A stretch of DNA of 64,000 nt from Pedobacter sp. MC2016-14 (GCF_020991475.1 NZ_JAJMPA010000001.1:186001-250000); one strand, 5' to 3'; numbered from the stretch's first letter, positions 47,392-56,466 are shown. The notes: generated from the sequence alone by a model not told the origin. Numbers and translations: made by a program.

Positions 47392-47402
47392 TGTTTCAGG
47401 TT

Positions 47403-47442
47403 AAAAAAAAAGCACCTTCCTGTTTAAAGGAAGGTGCTTTTT
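47403..47442 (-). terminator. Threonine operon attenuator terminator
   Basis: On the minus strand AAAAAGCACCTTCCT pairs with AGGAAGGTGCTTTTT and runs into eight or nine T residues, 12 nt before thrA. The competing arm AGGAAGG-TA-AGCT (47476-47488), at the end of the leader gene, can pair with AGCACCTTCCT to form the antiterminator. A further hairpin ACGGG-ATAG-CCCGT (47489-47502) precedes it. These are the alternative pairings expected in amino-acid attenuation. Confidence 0.9.
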
Positions 47443-47473
47443 GTGGTTGTTTTTATGTCTTTCAATTTTTCCA

Positions 47474-47545
47474 CTAGCTTACCTTCCTACGGGCTATCCC
47501 GTTGGTGGTGGTAATAATAATGGAAATAATTGTGTTGTTATACAT
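47474..47545 (-). CDS. thrL: Threonine operon leader peptide
   Basis: A 23-codon gene read directly: ATG at 47545, TAG ending at 47474. The peptide starts MYNNTIISIIITTTNG and ends IARRKVS. It has four Thr codons, three in a row, and six Ile codons. Threonine is the operon product and isoleucine derives from it, so stalling at these codons would report both. The stop codon lies within the antiterminator arm, so a ribosome finishing the gene would block that arm and favour the terminator. No Shine-Dalgarno site is visible. A weak TAACTTTA box lies upstream (about 47580). Confidence 0.9.
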   Translation of the reverse strand: MYNNTIISIIITTTNGIARRKVS

Positions 47546-47743
47546 TGTATTTTATACACTTACTGTGCTGGCTGTAAAGTAAAGTTATATTTTTCGTAAT
47601 CACAAATTTTTTTTGTAGTTTGTAACAATTAGATGTCAACTATTAGTAGTTAGAAACCATGTGGTTTAAGTATGATGCGCTGTTCCTCGTCTAAATACTA
47701 AGTATTAAATACTCCTGTCAACTTCTTATCTTTACCCCATTAT

Positions 47744-48664
47744 ATGCAAGGACTAGTCATTAAATCAACAGGAAGCTGGTATCAGGTACATGCCGAAAAT
47801 GGCGTAGATTATGATTGCCGGATCAAGGGTAAATTCAGAATTCAGGGCATCCAAACCACAAATCCTATTGCAGTAGGTGATCAGATAGAATTTGAACTGG
47901 AGCCAAATTCTGATCAGGGCGTAATCCATAAACTACTGGACCGGAAGAATTATATTATCCGGAAATCCATTAACCTGAGCAAACAGGCTCAGATTATCGC
48001 GGCCAATATGGACCAGGCATTTTTAGTAGTTACACTCGCTTCTCCCCGCACTTCACTGGGATTTATAGACCGTTTTCTGGCTACTGCCGAAGCTTATAGT
48101 ATTCCTGCAGTATTAATCTTCAATAAACTCGATCTTTTTAGCCCAAAGGGCCTGGAGATTTTGGAAGAATACAAGCACATCTATGAAAACATTGGGTACC
48201 CATGTTATACCGTTTCTGCTTTAAAAGGCACCAATATCCCTCAAATTGAAGGTTTACTTAAAGACAAAACAACACTGTTTTCCGGCCATTCTGGTGTAGG
48301 AAAATCCAGTTTAATCAATGTATTACTTCCCGGAAGAGACATTAAGACCGGCGAAGTTTCTGAAGCGAGCGACAAAGGTCAACATACCACAACCTTTGCC
48401 GAAATGCATACCCTGCCTTTTGGCGGTTACCTGATTGATACACCCGGCATCCGGGAATTGGGGATATTTGACATTCGTCCGGAAGAACTAAGCCACTATT
48501 TCAGGGAAATGAGAGACATGATGAACCAATGTAAGTTTAACAATTGTCGTCATGTAAACGAACCCGGCTGTGCCGTCATTAAAGCTGTAGAAGCAGGAGA
48601 AATAGAAATCAGCAGGTACGAAAGCTATCTGAGCATTTACCATGGCAACGAAACAAGGGCTTAA
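47744..48664 (+). CDS. rsgA: Ribosome small subunit GTPase RsgA
   Basis: A 306-residue circularly permuted GTPase that checks 30S subunit maturation. Order: OB fold (YQVHAENGVDYDCRIKGKFR), G4 FNKLDLF, G1 GHSGVGKSSLINVLL, G3 DTPGIREL, then the C-terminal zinc finger (CKFNNCRHVNEPGC). All ligands are present. dtd follows after 7 nt. A TATCTTTA box lies just upstream of the start (47727-47734). Confidence 0.96.
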   Translation: MQGLVIKSTGSWYQVHAENGVDYDCRIKGKFRIQGIQTTNPIAVGDQIEFELEPNSDQGVIHKLLDRKNYIIRKSINLSKQAQIIAANMDQAFLVVTLASPRTSLGFIDRFLATAEAYSIPAVLIFNKLDLFSPKGLEILEEYKHIYENIGYPCYTVSALKGTNIPQIEGLLKDKTTLFSGHSGVGKSSLINVLLPGRDIKTGEVSEASDKGQHTTTFAEMHTLPFGGYLIDTPGIRELGIFDIRPEELSHYFREMRDMMNQCKFNNCRHVNEPGCAVIKAVEAGEIEISRYESYLSIYHGNETRA

Positions 48665-48671
48665 TTAGTTT

Positions 48672-49124
48672 ATGAGGGCAATTTTACAAAGAGTTTCATC
48701 AGCAAGCTGTAGAGTCGACAACACCACTACGGGAGCCATTGATGAAGGCTTCTTAGTGTTATTAGGCATTGAAGATGCAGATACGATAGAAGATTTAGAA
48801 TGGCTGGCACAGAAAATAGCAAACATGCGGGTCTTTGGGGACGACACAGGATTGATGAATAAATCTTTATCAGACATTGATGGAAATATCTTATTAATCA
48901 GCCAGTTTACGCTATTTGCATCTACAAAAAAAGGCAACAGACCAGGTTTTACCAGAGCTGCAAGGCCAGAGAAAGCCATTCCGCTTTACGAGGCCATGAT
49001 TAAACAATTGAGTACGCTGCTTAACAAAAATATACAAACCGGCATTTTTGGTGCAGACATGAAAATAAGCCTTGTTAATGATGGTCCCGTAACCATTAGC
49101 ATAGATACAAAAAACAAAGAGTAA
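48672..49124 (+). CDS. dtd: D-aminoacyl-tRNA deacylase
   Basis: A 150-residue protein that frees D-amino acids (and Gly mischarged on tRNA-Ala) from tRNA. It starts MRAILQRVSSASCRVD, the universal Dtd opening. The catalytic block is LLISQFTLFASTKKGNRPGF, and the cross-subunit Gly-Pro motif is NDGPVTISIDT. Normal length. It lies 7 nt after rsgA and so shares its transcript. Confidence 0.96.
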   Translation: MRAILQRVSSASCRVDNTTTGAIDEGFLVLLGIEDADTIEDLEWLAQKIANMRVFGDDTGLMNKSLSDIDGNILLISQFTLFASTKKGNRPGFTRAARPEKAIPLYEAMIKQLSTLLNKNIQTGIFGADMKISLVNDGPVTISIDTKNKE

Positions 49125-49193
49125 AATTCCTATCCCCCAAATACCCAAAACGATAACGATTGGGAGTTTTTAAAATCAGATCACAAATAAATT

Positions 49194-49520
49194 ATGACGA
49201 TAAAAGAAGCACAGGAAACAGTTGATACCTGGATCAACACTACAGGGGTCCGCTACTTTAGTGAGCTGACCAATACAGCTATTTTAATGGAGGAAGTGGG
49301 GGAAGTAGCCCGCATCATGTCCCGCAAATACGGTGAACAATCCTTTAAAAAGAGTGATGAAGCAGTAGACCTCGGCGATGAAATGGCAGACGTACTATTT
49401 GTACTCATTTGTCTGGCCAATCAAACTGGCATCGATCTTACCGAAGCCATGGAGAAAAACCTGATCAAGAAAAATATAAGGGATGCCGACAGACATAAGA
49501 ACAACCCCAAACTGAAATAA
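49194..49520 (+). CDS. MazG-like nucleotide pyrophosphohydrolase
   Basis: A 108-residue all-alpha NTP pyrophosphatase. The metal site is split between LMEEVGEVARIMSRKYGE (Glu-Glu-x-x-Glu) and DLGDEMADVLFVLICLAN (Glu-x-x-Asp). The single short domain resembles the RS21-C6/dCTPase-like group and house-cleaning enzymes rather than full MazG. It follows dtd by 69 nt. The preferred nucleotide is not visible. Confidence 0.9.
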   Translation: MTIKEAQETVDTWINTTGVRYFSELTNTAILMEEVGEVARIMSRKYGEQSFKKSDEAVDLGDEMADVLFVLICLANQTGIDLTEAMEKNLIKKNIRDADRHKNNPKLK

Positions 49521-49606
49521 AAAAGCATATACTGTATGCTGATAGGCAAAACTCATTCCTTTTTAAGGACTTAAGTTTTGAGGAGGCAGATAGTATATGC
49601 TTTTTT
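49519..49606. terminator. Large bipartite terminator hairpin
   Basis: Outer stem GCATATACT (49525-49533) with AGTATATGC (49592-49600), flanked by six A and seven T. An internal loop leads to an apical stem CAAAACT (49547-49553) with AGTTTTG (49574-49580) and TCCTT with AAGGA. It lies between the convergent MazG-like gene and the SGNH lipoprotein. The overall plan resembles the element at 2299 and 4836, and it shares TGAGGAGGC with copy 1, but on the opposite side of the stem, so I treat it as separate. Confidence 0.85.
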
Positions 49607-49623
49607 TACAGTAATGCCTTTTT

Positions 49624-50916
49624 TTACGGATATTTAACGCCTCTATATTTAGACACGTCTACAGTAGAAATACTGGAACCATATTTTGTATTAATGGCAC
49701 TAATAAATTCATTAGCTACAATTGCATACCCCATAGGCGTTAAATGTATCCCATCTAACGAGAATAAGTTACCACGAATATAAGCTGCACTTACCGATAC
49801 CCCATTAACTTTTTTACCTGCGCTGTATTCGTTTAAAATAGTGTAAGCATCTACTAAAGCCAAACCGTTAGCATTTGCCACAGTACGTATGGTATTGTTA
49901 TAAACAGTTACGTAATCTTTAACTACAGCAACTTCTTCAGGATCCAAAACATATTTACTTTCAATAGGATTAGTAGGCGCTAAACCGTATGGGCCTAAAG
50001 CACTTGCCCCACCAATTACATTATCAGAACTTAGGGTTAATGTAAATAAATCGTTGGCAGTTGCGGCTCTGGTAACACCTGCTCCCGTTTTAATATAAAA
50101 TGCTGGCGCGGCAGGTACCGCGGCTTTCAGCGTAGCTAATGTTACTGTTGTAAAATACGGAGTAGACAACACATCAGGGATAGTTGCTACAACACCTTTA
50201 GCCCCGGTAGAAACAAGCTTAGCCACAACCGCATTATATTCAGTTGTAAAAGTAGATTTAGGCGTTGGCGCGTTGGCTGCCCCATCACCACCAGCACTAG
50301 CATATCCTAAAATATCATTGTTACCTAACCACATGCTAAAAAATGTCCATGGTTTAGAAGTCGCAAAATCCAGATATGTAGTGTTGTTGGTACCATAAGC
50401 ACCAGTCAACAGGCGCTCGTACAAACCATTAACAGCAGCATACCCTGGATATCTTGCATGTACAAGTTTTACTCCCGGTACACCGTAATTATTGATGTCT
50501 CCAGTATATTTAGCGTACAAAGTTACCGCACCCACACCCGGAACAGTTGTTTGTCCTGTTACCGCAAGGTTGCCGGTCTCTTTAGTAATGATAGGCGAAC
50601 CAGTGGCAGTAAAACCAGTTAACTTTGCGTAGCCAGTACCATTAGCTTGTGCAGCAGAAAAGTAAGGCGTAGCAAAACTACCACCACCTACCGCTTTCAT
50701 TTGCTCGGCAATCATTCCTGGAAAAGAATTTTGCTGCCCTTCAAGATATAATCCGCCATCAGCAAACCCAGAAGTAAGTGAATTGCCAAGTGCAATGTAA
50801 CGTGTAAAATCGGCTGAACCTTTAGATGGCGCAACCGTATCAAATTCTGGTTTGCAGGATGCAGCCATTGCTACAACGGCAACTGCAAGAATACTTTTAA
50901 CTATATATGAGTTCAT
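49624..50916 (-). CDS. SGNH/GDSL hydrolase lipoprotein
   Basis: A 430-residue lipoprotein (MNSYIVKSILAVAVVAMAASC, lipid Cys at 21). The esterase block I is ALGNSLTSGFADGG (nucleophile Ser in GNSLTSG). Block III is in WLGNNDILGYA (Asn). Block V is LDGIHLTPMGYAIVANEF (Asp and His). This is a complete SGNH site, so it is probably an active lipase or esterase at the outer membrane. It follows the FadL-like porin by 29 nt and is likely its operon partner. The lipid or ester substrate is unknown. Confidence 0.92.
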   Translation of the reverse strand: MNSYIVKSILAVAVVAMAASCKPEFDTVAPSKGSADFTRYIALGNSLTSGFADGGLYLEGQQNSFPGMIAEQMKAVGGGSFATPYFSAAQANGTGYAKLTGFTATGSPIITKETGNLAVTGQTTVPGVGAVTLYAKYTGDINNYGVPGVKLVHARYPGYAAVNGLYERLLTGAYGTNNTTYLDFATSKPWTFFSMWLGNNDILGYASAGGDGAANAPTPKSTFTTEYNAVVAKLVSTGAKGVVATIPDVLSTPYFTTVTLATLKAAVPAAPAFYIKTGAGVTRAATANDLFTLTLSSDNVIGGASALGPYGLAPTNPIESKYVLDPEEVAVVKDYVTVYNNTIRTVANANGLALVDAYTILNEYSAGKKVNGVSVSAAYIRGNLFSLDGIHLTPMGYAIVANEFISAINTKYGSSISTVDVSKYRGVKYP

Positions 50917-50945
50917 GACTTTATTTTTAATGTTTCTAATGCTGA

Positions 50946-52160
50946 CTAAAACTTGTAAGAAAGGGAAATGCCCGGAATGTAAGCCTTAGTTTTGTACTCC
51001 CCACTTAAGCCTGATTCTATGTTCGTAGATTTCCTGGTCAGCACATCTTCGTAAAGAAAGGACAGGTCTACACCAAATTTCTGCGAGGCCTGGTAACCAA
51101 GACCAGCGCTTAGCAACAAGCGGTTTGCGTCAGGAACCTCTGCAGTAACATAACCATCATCAACCGGGGTAAGTGCGTAGCCAACACCTGCACGAAGTGC
51201 AAACTTAGATGTGGTTTGGTGTTGAAAACCTAAACGAAAAGCACCTGCATCATGATAATTACGTGCCGAATGTGTATCAGGGATTGTAGCATTGTTGTCG
51301 TAGTCAAAAGCAAGCTCCTGGTATTTGTTCCAATGTACCCAATTTGCATCTAATGCAATGGTCACTTTTTCTGAAGGGTAGAAACCAAAACCAATTGAAG
51401 TAGTAGCAGGTAGCGGTAAAGAGGCTGTAAACCTGGTAGGCAGAGATGGCTGTAAAGATGATGGGCCTTTAAAAATTGCATCACCGTCTTTTACATTCGC
51501 AGTAACCTGAGAACGGTGAGTTACGCCAATAGTAACGCCCGAAATGGTATTGATATAAATACCCGCATTCCAGCCAAAATCCTTCGTATCACCTTTTAAC
51601 TGCGCAGACCCTGCCTGCCCGTTGCTTTGCGTTAAGGGCAGTGCTTGTTGCAAATCTACCTTACCCAACGCATAGACTAATCCCCCACCAATACCAATTT
51701 GGTCTGTAATTTTTAAACTTAAAGTAGGTTGAATATAAATAGCCTGTAAGTCCAATGACGTTACCGTATACTTTCCGCTCCAGTTTTCATCCCAGTGCAT
51801 AGCACCTCCAAAAGGTGTGTATACACCAATACCAAAACGAAGACGATTTTCTGGCGACCCGAATACAGCGTATGCTTGTAAAGGGGTAGCAATGTGACTT
51901 TTATTGTATTCTGTTAGCGAAGAACCTGTTGCCCTGAAAGCCGTCTTTAAAGACAAGGCACTTACACCAGCCTGTACCACATTTTGCTTCAAGAATGAAA
52001 CCGCACCCGGGTTAAAAAAAACTGCTGCTTCATCTAAAGCAACACCAGTACCTGCACCTGCCATGGCAATTTGTTTGTGACCCTGAAGATTAACCTGGAA
52101 TGATTGGGCAAAACCTATTGCAGGCACTGCCATGAGTAATTGAAGTAGAATCCTTTTCAT
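50946..52160 (-). CDS. OmpP1/FadL/TodX family outer membrane transporter
   Basis: A 404-residue barrel for long-chain fatty acids or other hydrophobic compounds. I chose ATG 52160 (MKRILLQLLMAVPAIGFAQ), which gives a signal peptide; the longer frame from 52232 adds 24 residues that mask it. The mature start SFQVNLQGHKQIAMAGAGTGVALDEAAVFFNPGAVSFL is the FadL hatch with the NPG motif. The C-terminus ends in an aromatic (SLSYKF). The SGNH lipoprotein follows, so hydrolysis and uptake of lipids may be coupled. Confidence 0.93.
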   Translation of the reverse strand: MKRILLQLLMAVPAIGFAQSFQVNLQGHKQIAMAGAGTGVALDEAAVFFNPGAVSFLKQNVVQAGVSALSLKTAFRATGSSLTEYNKSHIATPLQAYAVFGSPENRLRFGIGVYTPFGGAMHWDENWSGKYTVTSLDLQAIYIQPTLSLKITDQIGIGGGLVYALGKVDLQQALPLTQSNGQAGSAQLKGDTKDFGWNAGIYINTISGVTIGVTHRSQVTANVKDGDAIFKGPSSLQPSLPTRFTASLPLPATTSIGFGFYPSEKVTIALDANWVHWNKYQELAFDYDNNATIPDTHSARNYHDAGAFRLGFQHQTTSKFALRAGVGYALTPVDDGYVTAEVPDANRLLLSAGLGYQASQKFGVDLSFLYEDVLTRKSTNIESGLSGEYKTKAYIPGISLSYKF

Positions 52161-52418
52161 AATTTGGTTAGAGTTATTGAAACTTTCTTGTAAACGCTCC
52201 TTATTTGCATAGTCAAATAACACAAATAACAAGCGTTGGTTTTGCTAAATTAATTATTTTATGCATGCATAGCAAATTTATAAGAAAATATTTAACCATC
52301 CTCTTCTGCATCATCTAAAAGTAAAAACAAACAGGAAATCAACAGAGTTGGAATTAAGCAGCTAATTTTGATCAATAAATAGATGTTATAACAACAATTA
52401 AAATATAAAGCATACCAC
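52161..52418. other. 258-nt divergent promoter region
   Basis: AT-rich spacer between the FadL-like gene (minus) and the nitroreductase gene (plus). An ATGCATGCAT palindrome lies at about 52261-52270. I see no gene, terminator or clear operator beyond that. Confidence 0.5.
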
Positions 52419-53051
52419 ATGGAATTTCAAGAAGCATTAAACTGGCGCTACGCCACCAAAAAAATGAACGGAACAGTAGTTCCGCAACAAAAAGTTGAGC
52501 AGATAGTAGAGGCTGCCCGTTTGGCCCCAACCTCTTCAGGACTACAGCCCTTCAGGGTAATTGTGGTAACGGATCCAGAATTAAAAGCTAAAATCCAACC
52601 TATTGCATTTGGCCAAACTCAAATTGCAGATTGTTCTCACCTGCTGATCTTTGCCGCCTGGGATACTTATACAGAAGAAAGAATAAGAGGCGTATTTGCC
52701 AATAATAACCACGAACGTGGATTACCAGATGAAACACCATCTGATTACGAGATTCAACTGACGGCAAATTACACTTCAAAAACAAAGGAAGAAAACTTCC
52801 ACCATGCGGCTAAACAAGCATACATTGGGTTTGGAATGGCTATAGCTCAGGCAGCTCTTTTAGAAGTAGATGCGACACCAATGGAAGGATTTAATCCAGC
52901 AGAACTTGACAGCCTTTTGGGCTTAAGTGAAAGAGGCTTGCGTAGTGTTACTTTACTGCCTTTAGGCTACCGTGATCCTGCGGGTGATTGGTTGGTAAAC
53001 TTGAAAAAAGTACGTACTCCTTCAGATAAATTCATTATTGAATTCAAATAA
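52419..53051 (+). CDS. Nitroreductase family NAD(P)H oxidoreductase
   Basis: A 210-residue FMN flavoprotein of the NfsB-like group. The N-terminus FQEALNWRYATKKMNG contains the conserved FMN-phosphate binding region (WRYATK). AARLAPTSSGLQPFRVIVV and IGFGMAIAQAALLEVDATPMEGFNP are diagnostic. It reduces quinones or nitro compounds using NAD(P)H; the natural substrate is unclear. It is followed by a strong hairpin and then the glycerophosphodiesterase gene. Confidence 0.93.
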   Translation: MEFQEALNWRYATKKMNGTVVPQQKVEQIVEAARLAPTSSGLQPFRVIVVTDPELKAKIQPIAFGQTQIADCSHLLIFAAWDTYTEERIRGVFANNNHERGLPDETPSDYEIQLTANYTSKTKEENFHHAAKQAYIGFGMAIAQAALLEVDATPMEGFNPAELDSLLGLSERGLRSVTLLPLGYRDPAGDWLVNLKKVRTPSDKFIIEFK

Positions 53052-53065
53052 GCAGAACTAATCCT

Positions 53066-53103
53066 ATATTAGTGCATGTGTTCAAAAAGCCATGCACTAA
53101 TAT
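53066..53103 (+). terminator. Terminator-like hairpin after the nitroreductase gene
   Basis: Perfect 13-bp stem ATATTAGTGCATG (53066-53078) with CATGCACTAATAT (53091-53103), 12-nt loop, tail TTGTTC. It ends only 16 nt before the next gene, on the same strand, so it separates the two transcripts or acts as an attenuator for the second. The U-tract is weak. Confidence 0.65.
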
Positions 53104-53119
53104 TTGTTCAAGCAGCTAA

Positions 53120-53854
53120 ATGATTCCATCTAAAACCAGCAGTAACACAAAAGTAATTGCACATAGGGGTGCATGGAAAAATACCGGAGCACCAGAAAAC
53201 TCCATTGAAGCCTTAAAACACGCAATCACAATGGGTTGTGCCGGCTGCGAGTTTGATGTCCACCTCTCTTCAGATGATGTTCTCTTCGTCTACCACGATG
53301 AAGAAATTGAAAATTTATGGATAGAAAAAACCACATCTGCCGAACTTCGACAAATAAAACTCAGCAATGGGGAACCTCTTCCCCTACTTGAAGAATATTT
53401 AAGAGAAGGACTAAAGCAACAAGAAACACGGCTGATCCTGGAAATTAAGCCTTCTAATATAAACAACCAGCGCAGTATAAAGGCAGCACTTAAAGTACTT
53501 GAACTTGTACAGACGTTAAAAGCAGAAGCCATTACAGATTACATTTGCTTTGATTACCTTGCCTGTCTGGAAATCAAAAAGAACGCACCAGGCGCCCATG
53601 TAGCTTATTTAAATGGCGATAAGAATCCCTTAGAACTTGCCGCCGCCCACTTAGACGGTTTAGACTATGAGTTTGAAGTTCTCCAGCAAAACCCGGACTG
53701 GATTAAGATGGCGAGGGCAGAAAACCTCAGCATCAATTCCTGGACTGTAGATGATGAAAAGGTAATGGATTGGATGATTGCTGAAAATATCGATTTTATT
53801 ACCACCAATGAGCCCGAGAAGCTGCTTCAAAAACTAAAGTACAAAGACCACTAA
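53120..53854 (+). CDS. Glycerophosphodiester phosphodiesterase
   Basis: A 244-residue TIM-barrel GDPD that hydrolyses deacylated phospholipids to glycerol-3-phosphate and an alcohol. The catalytic and metal set is His15-Arg16 (IAHRGAWKN), Glu44 and Asp46 (GCEFDVHLS) and His58 (VYHDEEI). The C-terminal WTVDDEKVMDWMIAENIDFITTNEPE is the family end. No signal peptide, so cytoplasmic. Its stop overlaps the convergent TPR gene by 4 nt. Confidence 0.95.
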   Translation: MIPSKTSSNTKVIAHRGAWKNTGAPENSIEALKHAITMGCAGCEFDVHLSSDDVLFVYHDEEIENLWIEKTTSAELRQIKLSNGEPLPLLEEYLREGLKQQETRLILEIKPSNINNQRSIKAALKVLELVQTLKAEAITDYICFDYLACLEIKKNAPGAHVAYLNGDKNPLELAAAHLDGLDYEFEVLQQNPDWIKMARAENLSINSWTVDDEKVMDWMIAENIDFITTNEPEKLLQKLKYKDH

Positions 53855-54216
53855 GGAAAAGACCTTGGCGTTCCCCATGGCACTTTACGCCTGTTAATTT
53901 CCGCAAGCAATCTTTGATACCACAAGTTAACCGCATCCAGAGCGACGGCTTTTTTAATGGCTACTTCTGATGCTAGCAGCTTATTTTGGCGGTAATTTAC
54001 CAATGCAATCTCGTAATACACCGCAGCATACGAAGAGTCCAGTGCAACTATTTCCAAGAAAGTATCGTTCGCCTTCTCGTAGTTTTCATTCATTTTTTCC
54101 CGGAGCCCGGCAAAAAAAAGCGCTTTAATTTTAAGGCTGTCAGGCCGGGGTTGTGGGCGTTGCGCGCACACCAGCAAGCTACTAAGCAACAATATCATTA
54201 AAGCGACTAATCTCAT
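53851..54216 (-). CDS. Small secreted TPR-like protein
   Basis: A 121-residue protein with a signal peptide (MRLVALMILLLSSLLVCAQ). The remainder has about two tetratricopeptide-like helical repeats: KANDTFLEIVALDSSYAAVYYEIALVNYRQNKL and ASEVAIKKAVALDAVNLWYQRL. It would be a periplasmic protein-interaction adapter, probably a short relative of TPR lipoproteins. It lies 12 nt after dut and is the last gene of a six-gene minus-strand run; its start fits this packing. Confidence 0.8.
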   Translation of the reverse strand: MRLVALMILLLSSLLVCAQRPQPRPDSLKIKALFFAGLREKMNENYEKANDTFLEIVALDSSYAAVYYEIALVNYRQNKLLASEVAIKKAVALDAVNLWYQRLLAEINRRKVPWGTPRSFP

Positions 54217-54228
54217 ATTTAAAAATAA

Positions 54229-54660
54229 CTATTTCCCGGTATGTCCGTATCCACCTTCACCTCGTGCTGTATCGCTAAGTTGCTCCACACTTTCCCAGCT
54301 TATGGTTTCATGTTTGGCAATCACCATTTGCGCAATCCGGTCACCGTTATTAATCACAAAATCAGTATCAGAAAGATTGACCAGCAATACTTTAATCTCT
54401 CCACGGTAATCAGCATCTATAGTGCCCGGAGAATTTACAATACTAATTCCATGTTTATAGGCCAGGCCGCTACGTGGGCGGATTTGCGCTTCATAACCAA
54501 CTGGAAGTTCTATATGCAAACCAGTAGGCACCAGGAGTCTTTGTAAAGGCTTTAAGATAATTTCTTCTGCCGTAAAAGCACGCAAATCCATTCCCGCTGC
54601 ATGTGCAGTTTCATATTGAGGTAGTGCATGACCAGAATGGTTAATGATATTTATTTTCAT
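54229..54660 (-). CDS. dut: dUTP diphosphatase
   Basis: A 143-residue trimeric dUTPase that removes dUTP and supplies dUMP. All five motifs are present: AAGMDLRAF (I), [11 protein letters not shown] (II), [16 protein letters not shown] (III), [10 protein letters not shown] (IV) and the C-terminal [12 protein letters not shown] (V). It overlaps the flippase stop by 4 nt and the TPR gene follows by 12 nt. Confidence 0.97.
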   Translation of the reverse strand: MKINIINHSGHALPQYETAHAAGMDLRAFTAEEIILKPLQRLLVPTGLHIELPVGYEAQIRPRSGLAYKHGISIVNSPGTIDADYRGEIKVLLVNLSDTDFVINNGDRIAQMVIAKHETISWESVEQLSDTARGEGGYGHTGK

Positions 54661-56156
54661 TTCTTAAATAATAAAGTTTTCAATTGATCTTTCTCAAAGT
54701 ATGCAATACCACCTACAAAGGCTATCAGCATCAGGTTTCCAATGTAAATATTTCTATGGAACACCCAAAATGACAAAATCACCAATACAGCCGATACCGA
54801 TAAGTAAGCTAAAATTCTTTTCAGATTGTAAGGAATGGGATAGTATTTCTGTCCAAGCACGTAAGAAATCACCATCATTACAAAATACGCAAGCATAGAA
54901 ACCCACGCAGAGCCCATGTAACTGTACCTGGGAATAAGCACAAAATTAAGCACCACTGTAATTGCCGCGCCTACAAGAGAAATATATAAGCCGTAGCGGG
55001 TTTGATCTGAAAGGCGGTACCAAATAGAAAGGTTCATGTAAATACCCAGGCAAACATACCCAAACAACAAATAGGGCACAGCTGGCAAACCAACCCAATA
55101 TTCTGCAACATGTGCTTTATCACGACTAATAAAATACTTTAGCAATTCTATATTGGCTATAAGTGCTACAAACAGCACTGCAAGTGCCACAACAAAATAC
55201 TGCAAAATTACCGCATAGGTTTGTTTGGCGTTGGCATTTTTGGCATGACTAAAAAAGAAGGGCTCTGCCCCCAACCTAAACGCCGTAATAAAAATGCTCA
55301 TAAAAATGGCTATTTTACATACCGCACCATAAACCCCTACCGCAGTATCCGCCACTTGCTCTGGCAACAGTTGCCCCAATACAATCTTATCCAGATTTTC
55401 ATTGACAATAAAAGATAAATTGGCAACCAGTATTGGCCATGAATAGGAAAACATTTTGGAGAAAAGCTCCTTATCAAACTTCAATTCAATCTTTAATAAT
55501 TCTGGCAGTAAAAGCAGCAAGGTCACCACACTGGCTATTAAATTAGAAATAAACACATAACCCACCCAGGTATTTCTATACCAGGAATTAAGCCAGTCTG
55601 CCAACGCCCAGTTGTGTTTAATTACCGCCGGAATAACCAGGATAAAAACCAAATTAAAACCAACAAAGCAACCGATATTCATAAACTTAACCAGACTGTA
55701 ACGCATGGCTTTTTCATCAGCCCTAAGCTTAGCAAAGGGGATCACACAGATGGCATCTACAAATAAAATCCAGACAAAAAAGCGTACGTAGTTCCTGTAG
55801 TCATCCAACTGGGCCACATCCCGGGCCAGATAACCAGCAATTGAATTGGCAAACACCAGCCCGGTCAATAGAAACAAAGAAGAAATCAGCGCGATGCACA
55901 AAAATGAGTTGTTGTAAACCTCTCTCTTTTTATCTTCAAACTTACTTAAATACCTGAAATATGTGCTTTCCATTCCAAAAGCAAGAATGGCATTAATTAA
56001 AGATGACCAGGCATACATTTTATTAAATATACCGTATACGGAAGAAGGGTATACCCGTGTAAAAAGCGGTGTAAGGATAAAGTTAAACAACCTTGATAGT
56101 ACGGTGCTTAACCCGTAAATAGCGGTTTGGCCGAGAAACTTTTTTAAAACAGACAT
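54657..56156 (-). CDS. Polysaccharide flippase (Wzx/MurJ-like oligosaccharide transporter)
   Basis: A 499-residue polytopic inner membrane protein with about 14 helices. The first segment [30 protein letters not shown] is the signature of polysaccharide biosynthesis flippases of the MOP superfamily. The central [25 protein letters not shown] is also conserved. It translocates a lipid-linked glycan, but the glycan is unknown because no glycosyltransferases lie near. It overlaps dut by 4 nt and follows acylphosphatase by 1 nt. Confidence 0.9.
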   Translation of the reverse strand: MSVLKKFLGQTAIYGLSTVLSRLFNFILTPLFTRVYPSSVYGIFNKMYAWSSLINAILAFGMESTYFRYLSKFEDKKREVYNNSFLCIALISSLFLLTGLVFANSIAGYLARDVAQLDDYRNYVRFFVWILFVDAICVIPFAKLRADEKAMRYSLVKFMNIGCFVGFNLVFILVIPAVIKHNWALADWLNSWYRNTWVGYVFISNLIASVVTLLLLLPELLKIELKFDKELFSKMFSYSWPILVANLSFIVNENLDKIVLGQLLPEQVADTAVGVYGAVCKIAIFMSIFITAFRLGAEPFFFSHAKNANAKQTYAVILQYFVVALAVLFVALIANIELLKYFISRDKAHVAEYWVGLPAVPYLLFGYVCLGIYMNLSIWYRLSDQTRYGLYISLVGAAITVVLNFVLIPRYSYMGSAWVSMLAYFVMMVISYVLGQKYYPIPYNLKRILAYLSVSAVLVILSFWVFHRNIYIGNLMLIAFVGGIAYFEKDQLKTLLFKK

Positions 56157-56157
56157 C

Positions 56158-56454
56158 CTATTTCTTAATCACAAAATCAGTGAAGTTTTTAAGCAATTCG
56201 CTGGTAACAGCGGCACAGGTTGCAACCTTGGCCCTATCCGGTCCTTCATTACACCAGTCTATAAATGCATCCAACTGCCACTCTTCAGCTTCAGCTTCCA
56301 TGTAAACATCCCCGTTAGGCAAATTCTTAACAAATCCCTTAATGCCAATATGGTCGGCAATATATTTAGTCGTCTCTCTAAAACCCACCCCCTGCACTTT
56401 GCCTGTAAGGGTAATGGTAACATGTACTTTCGGTTTATCGCCTGCTGCTGTCAT
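56158..56454 (-). CDS. Acylphosphatase
   Basis: A 98-residue enzyme hydrolysing acyl phosphates. The active-site Arg is in GKVQGVGFRETTKY and the catalytic Asn in IKGFVKNLPNGDVYMEAE, with the usual spacing. Compact ferredoxin-like fold length. It lies between amidohydrolase (12-nt gap) and flippase (1-nt gap), with no obvious pathway link. Confidence 0.95.
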   Translation of the reverse strand: MTAAGDKPKVHVTITLTGKVQGVGFRETTKYIADHIGIKGFVKNLPNGDVYMEAEAEEWQLDAFIDWCNEGPDRAKVATCAAVTSELLKNFTDFVIKK

Positions 56455-56466
56455 GTGGCAAATTTA

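Noticed and set aside
52161..52232. Longer start of the FadL-like protein
   Set aside because: It would place 24 non-signal residues ahead of a clear signal peptide.
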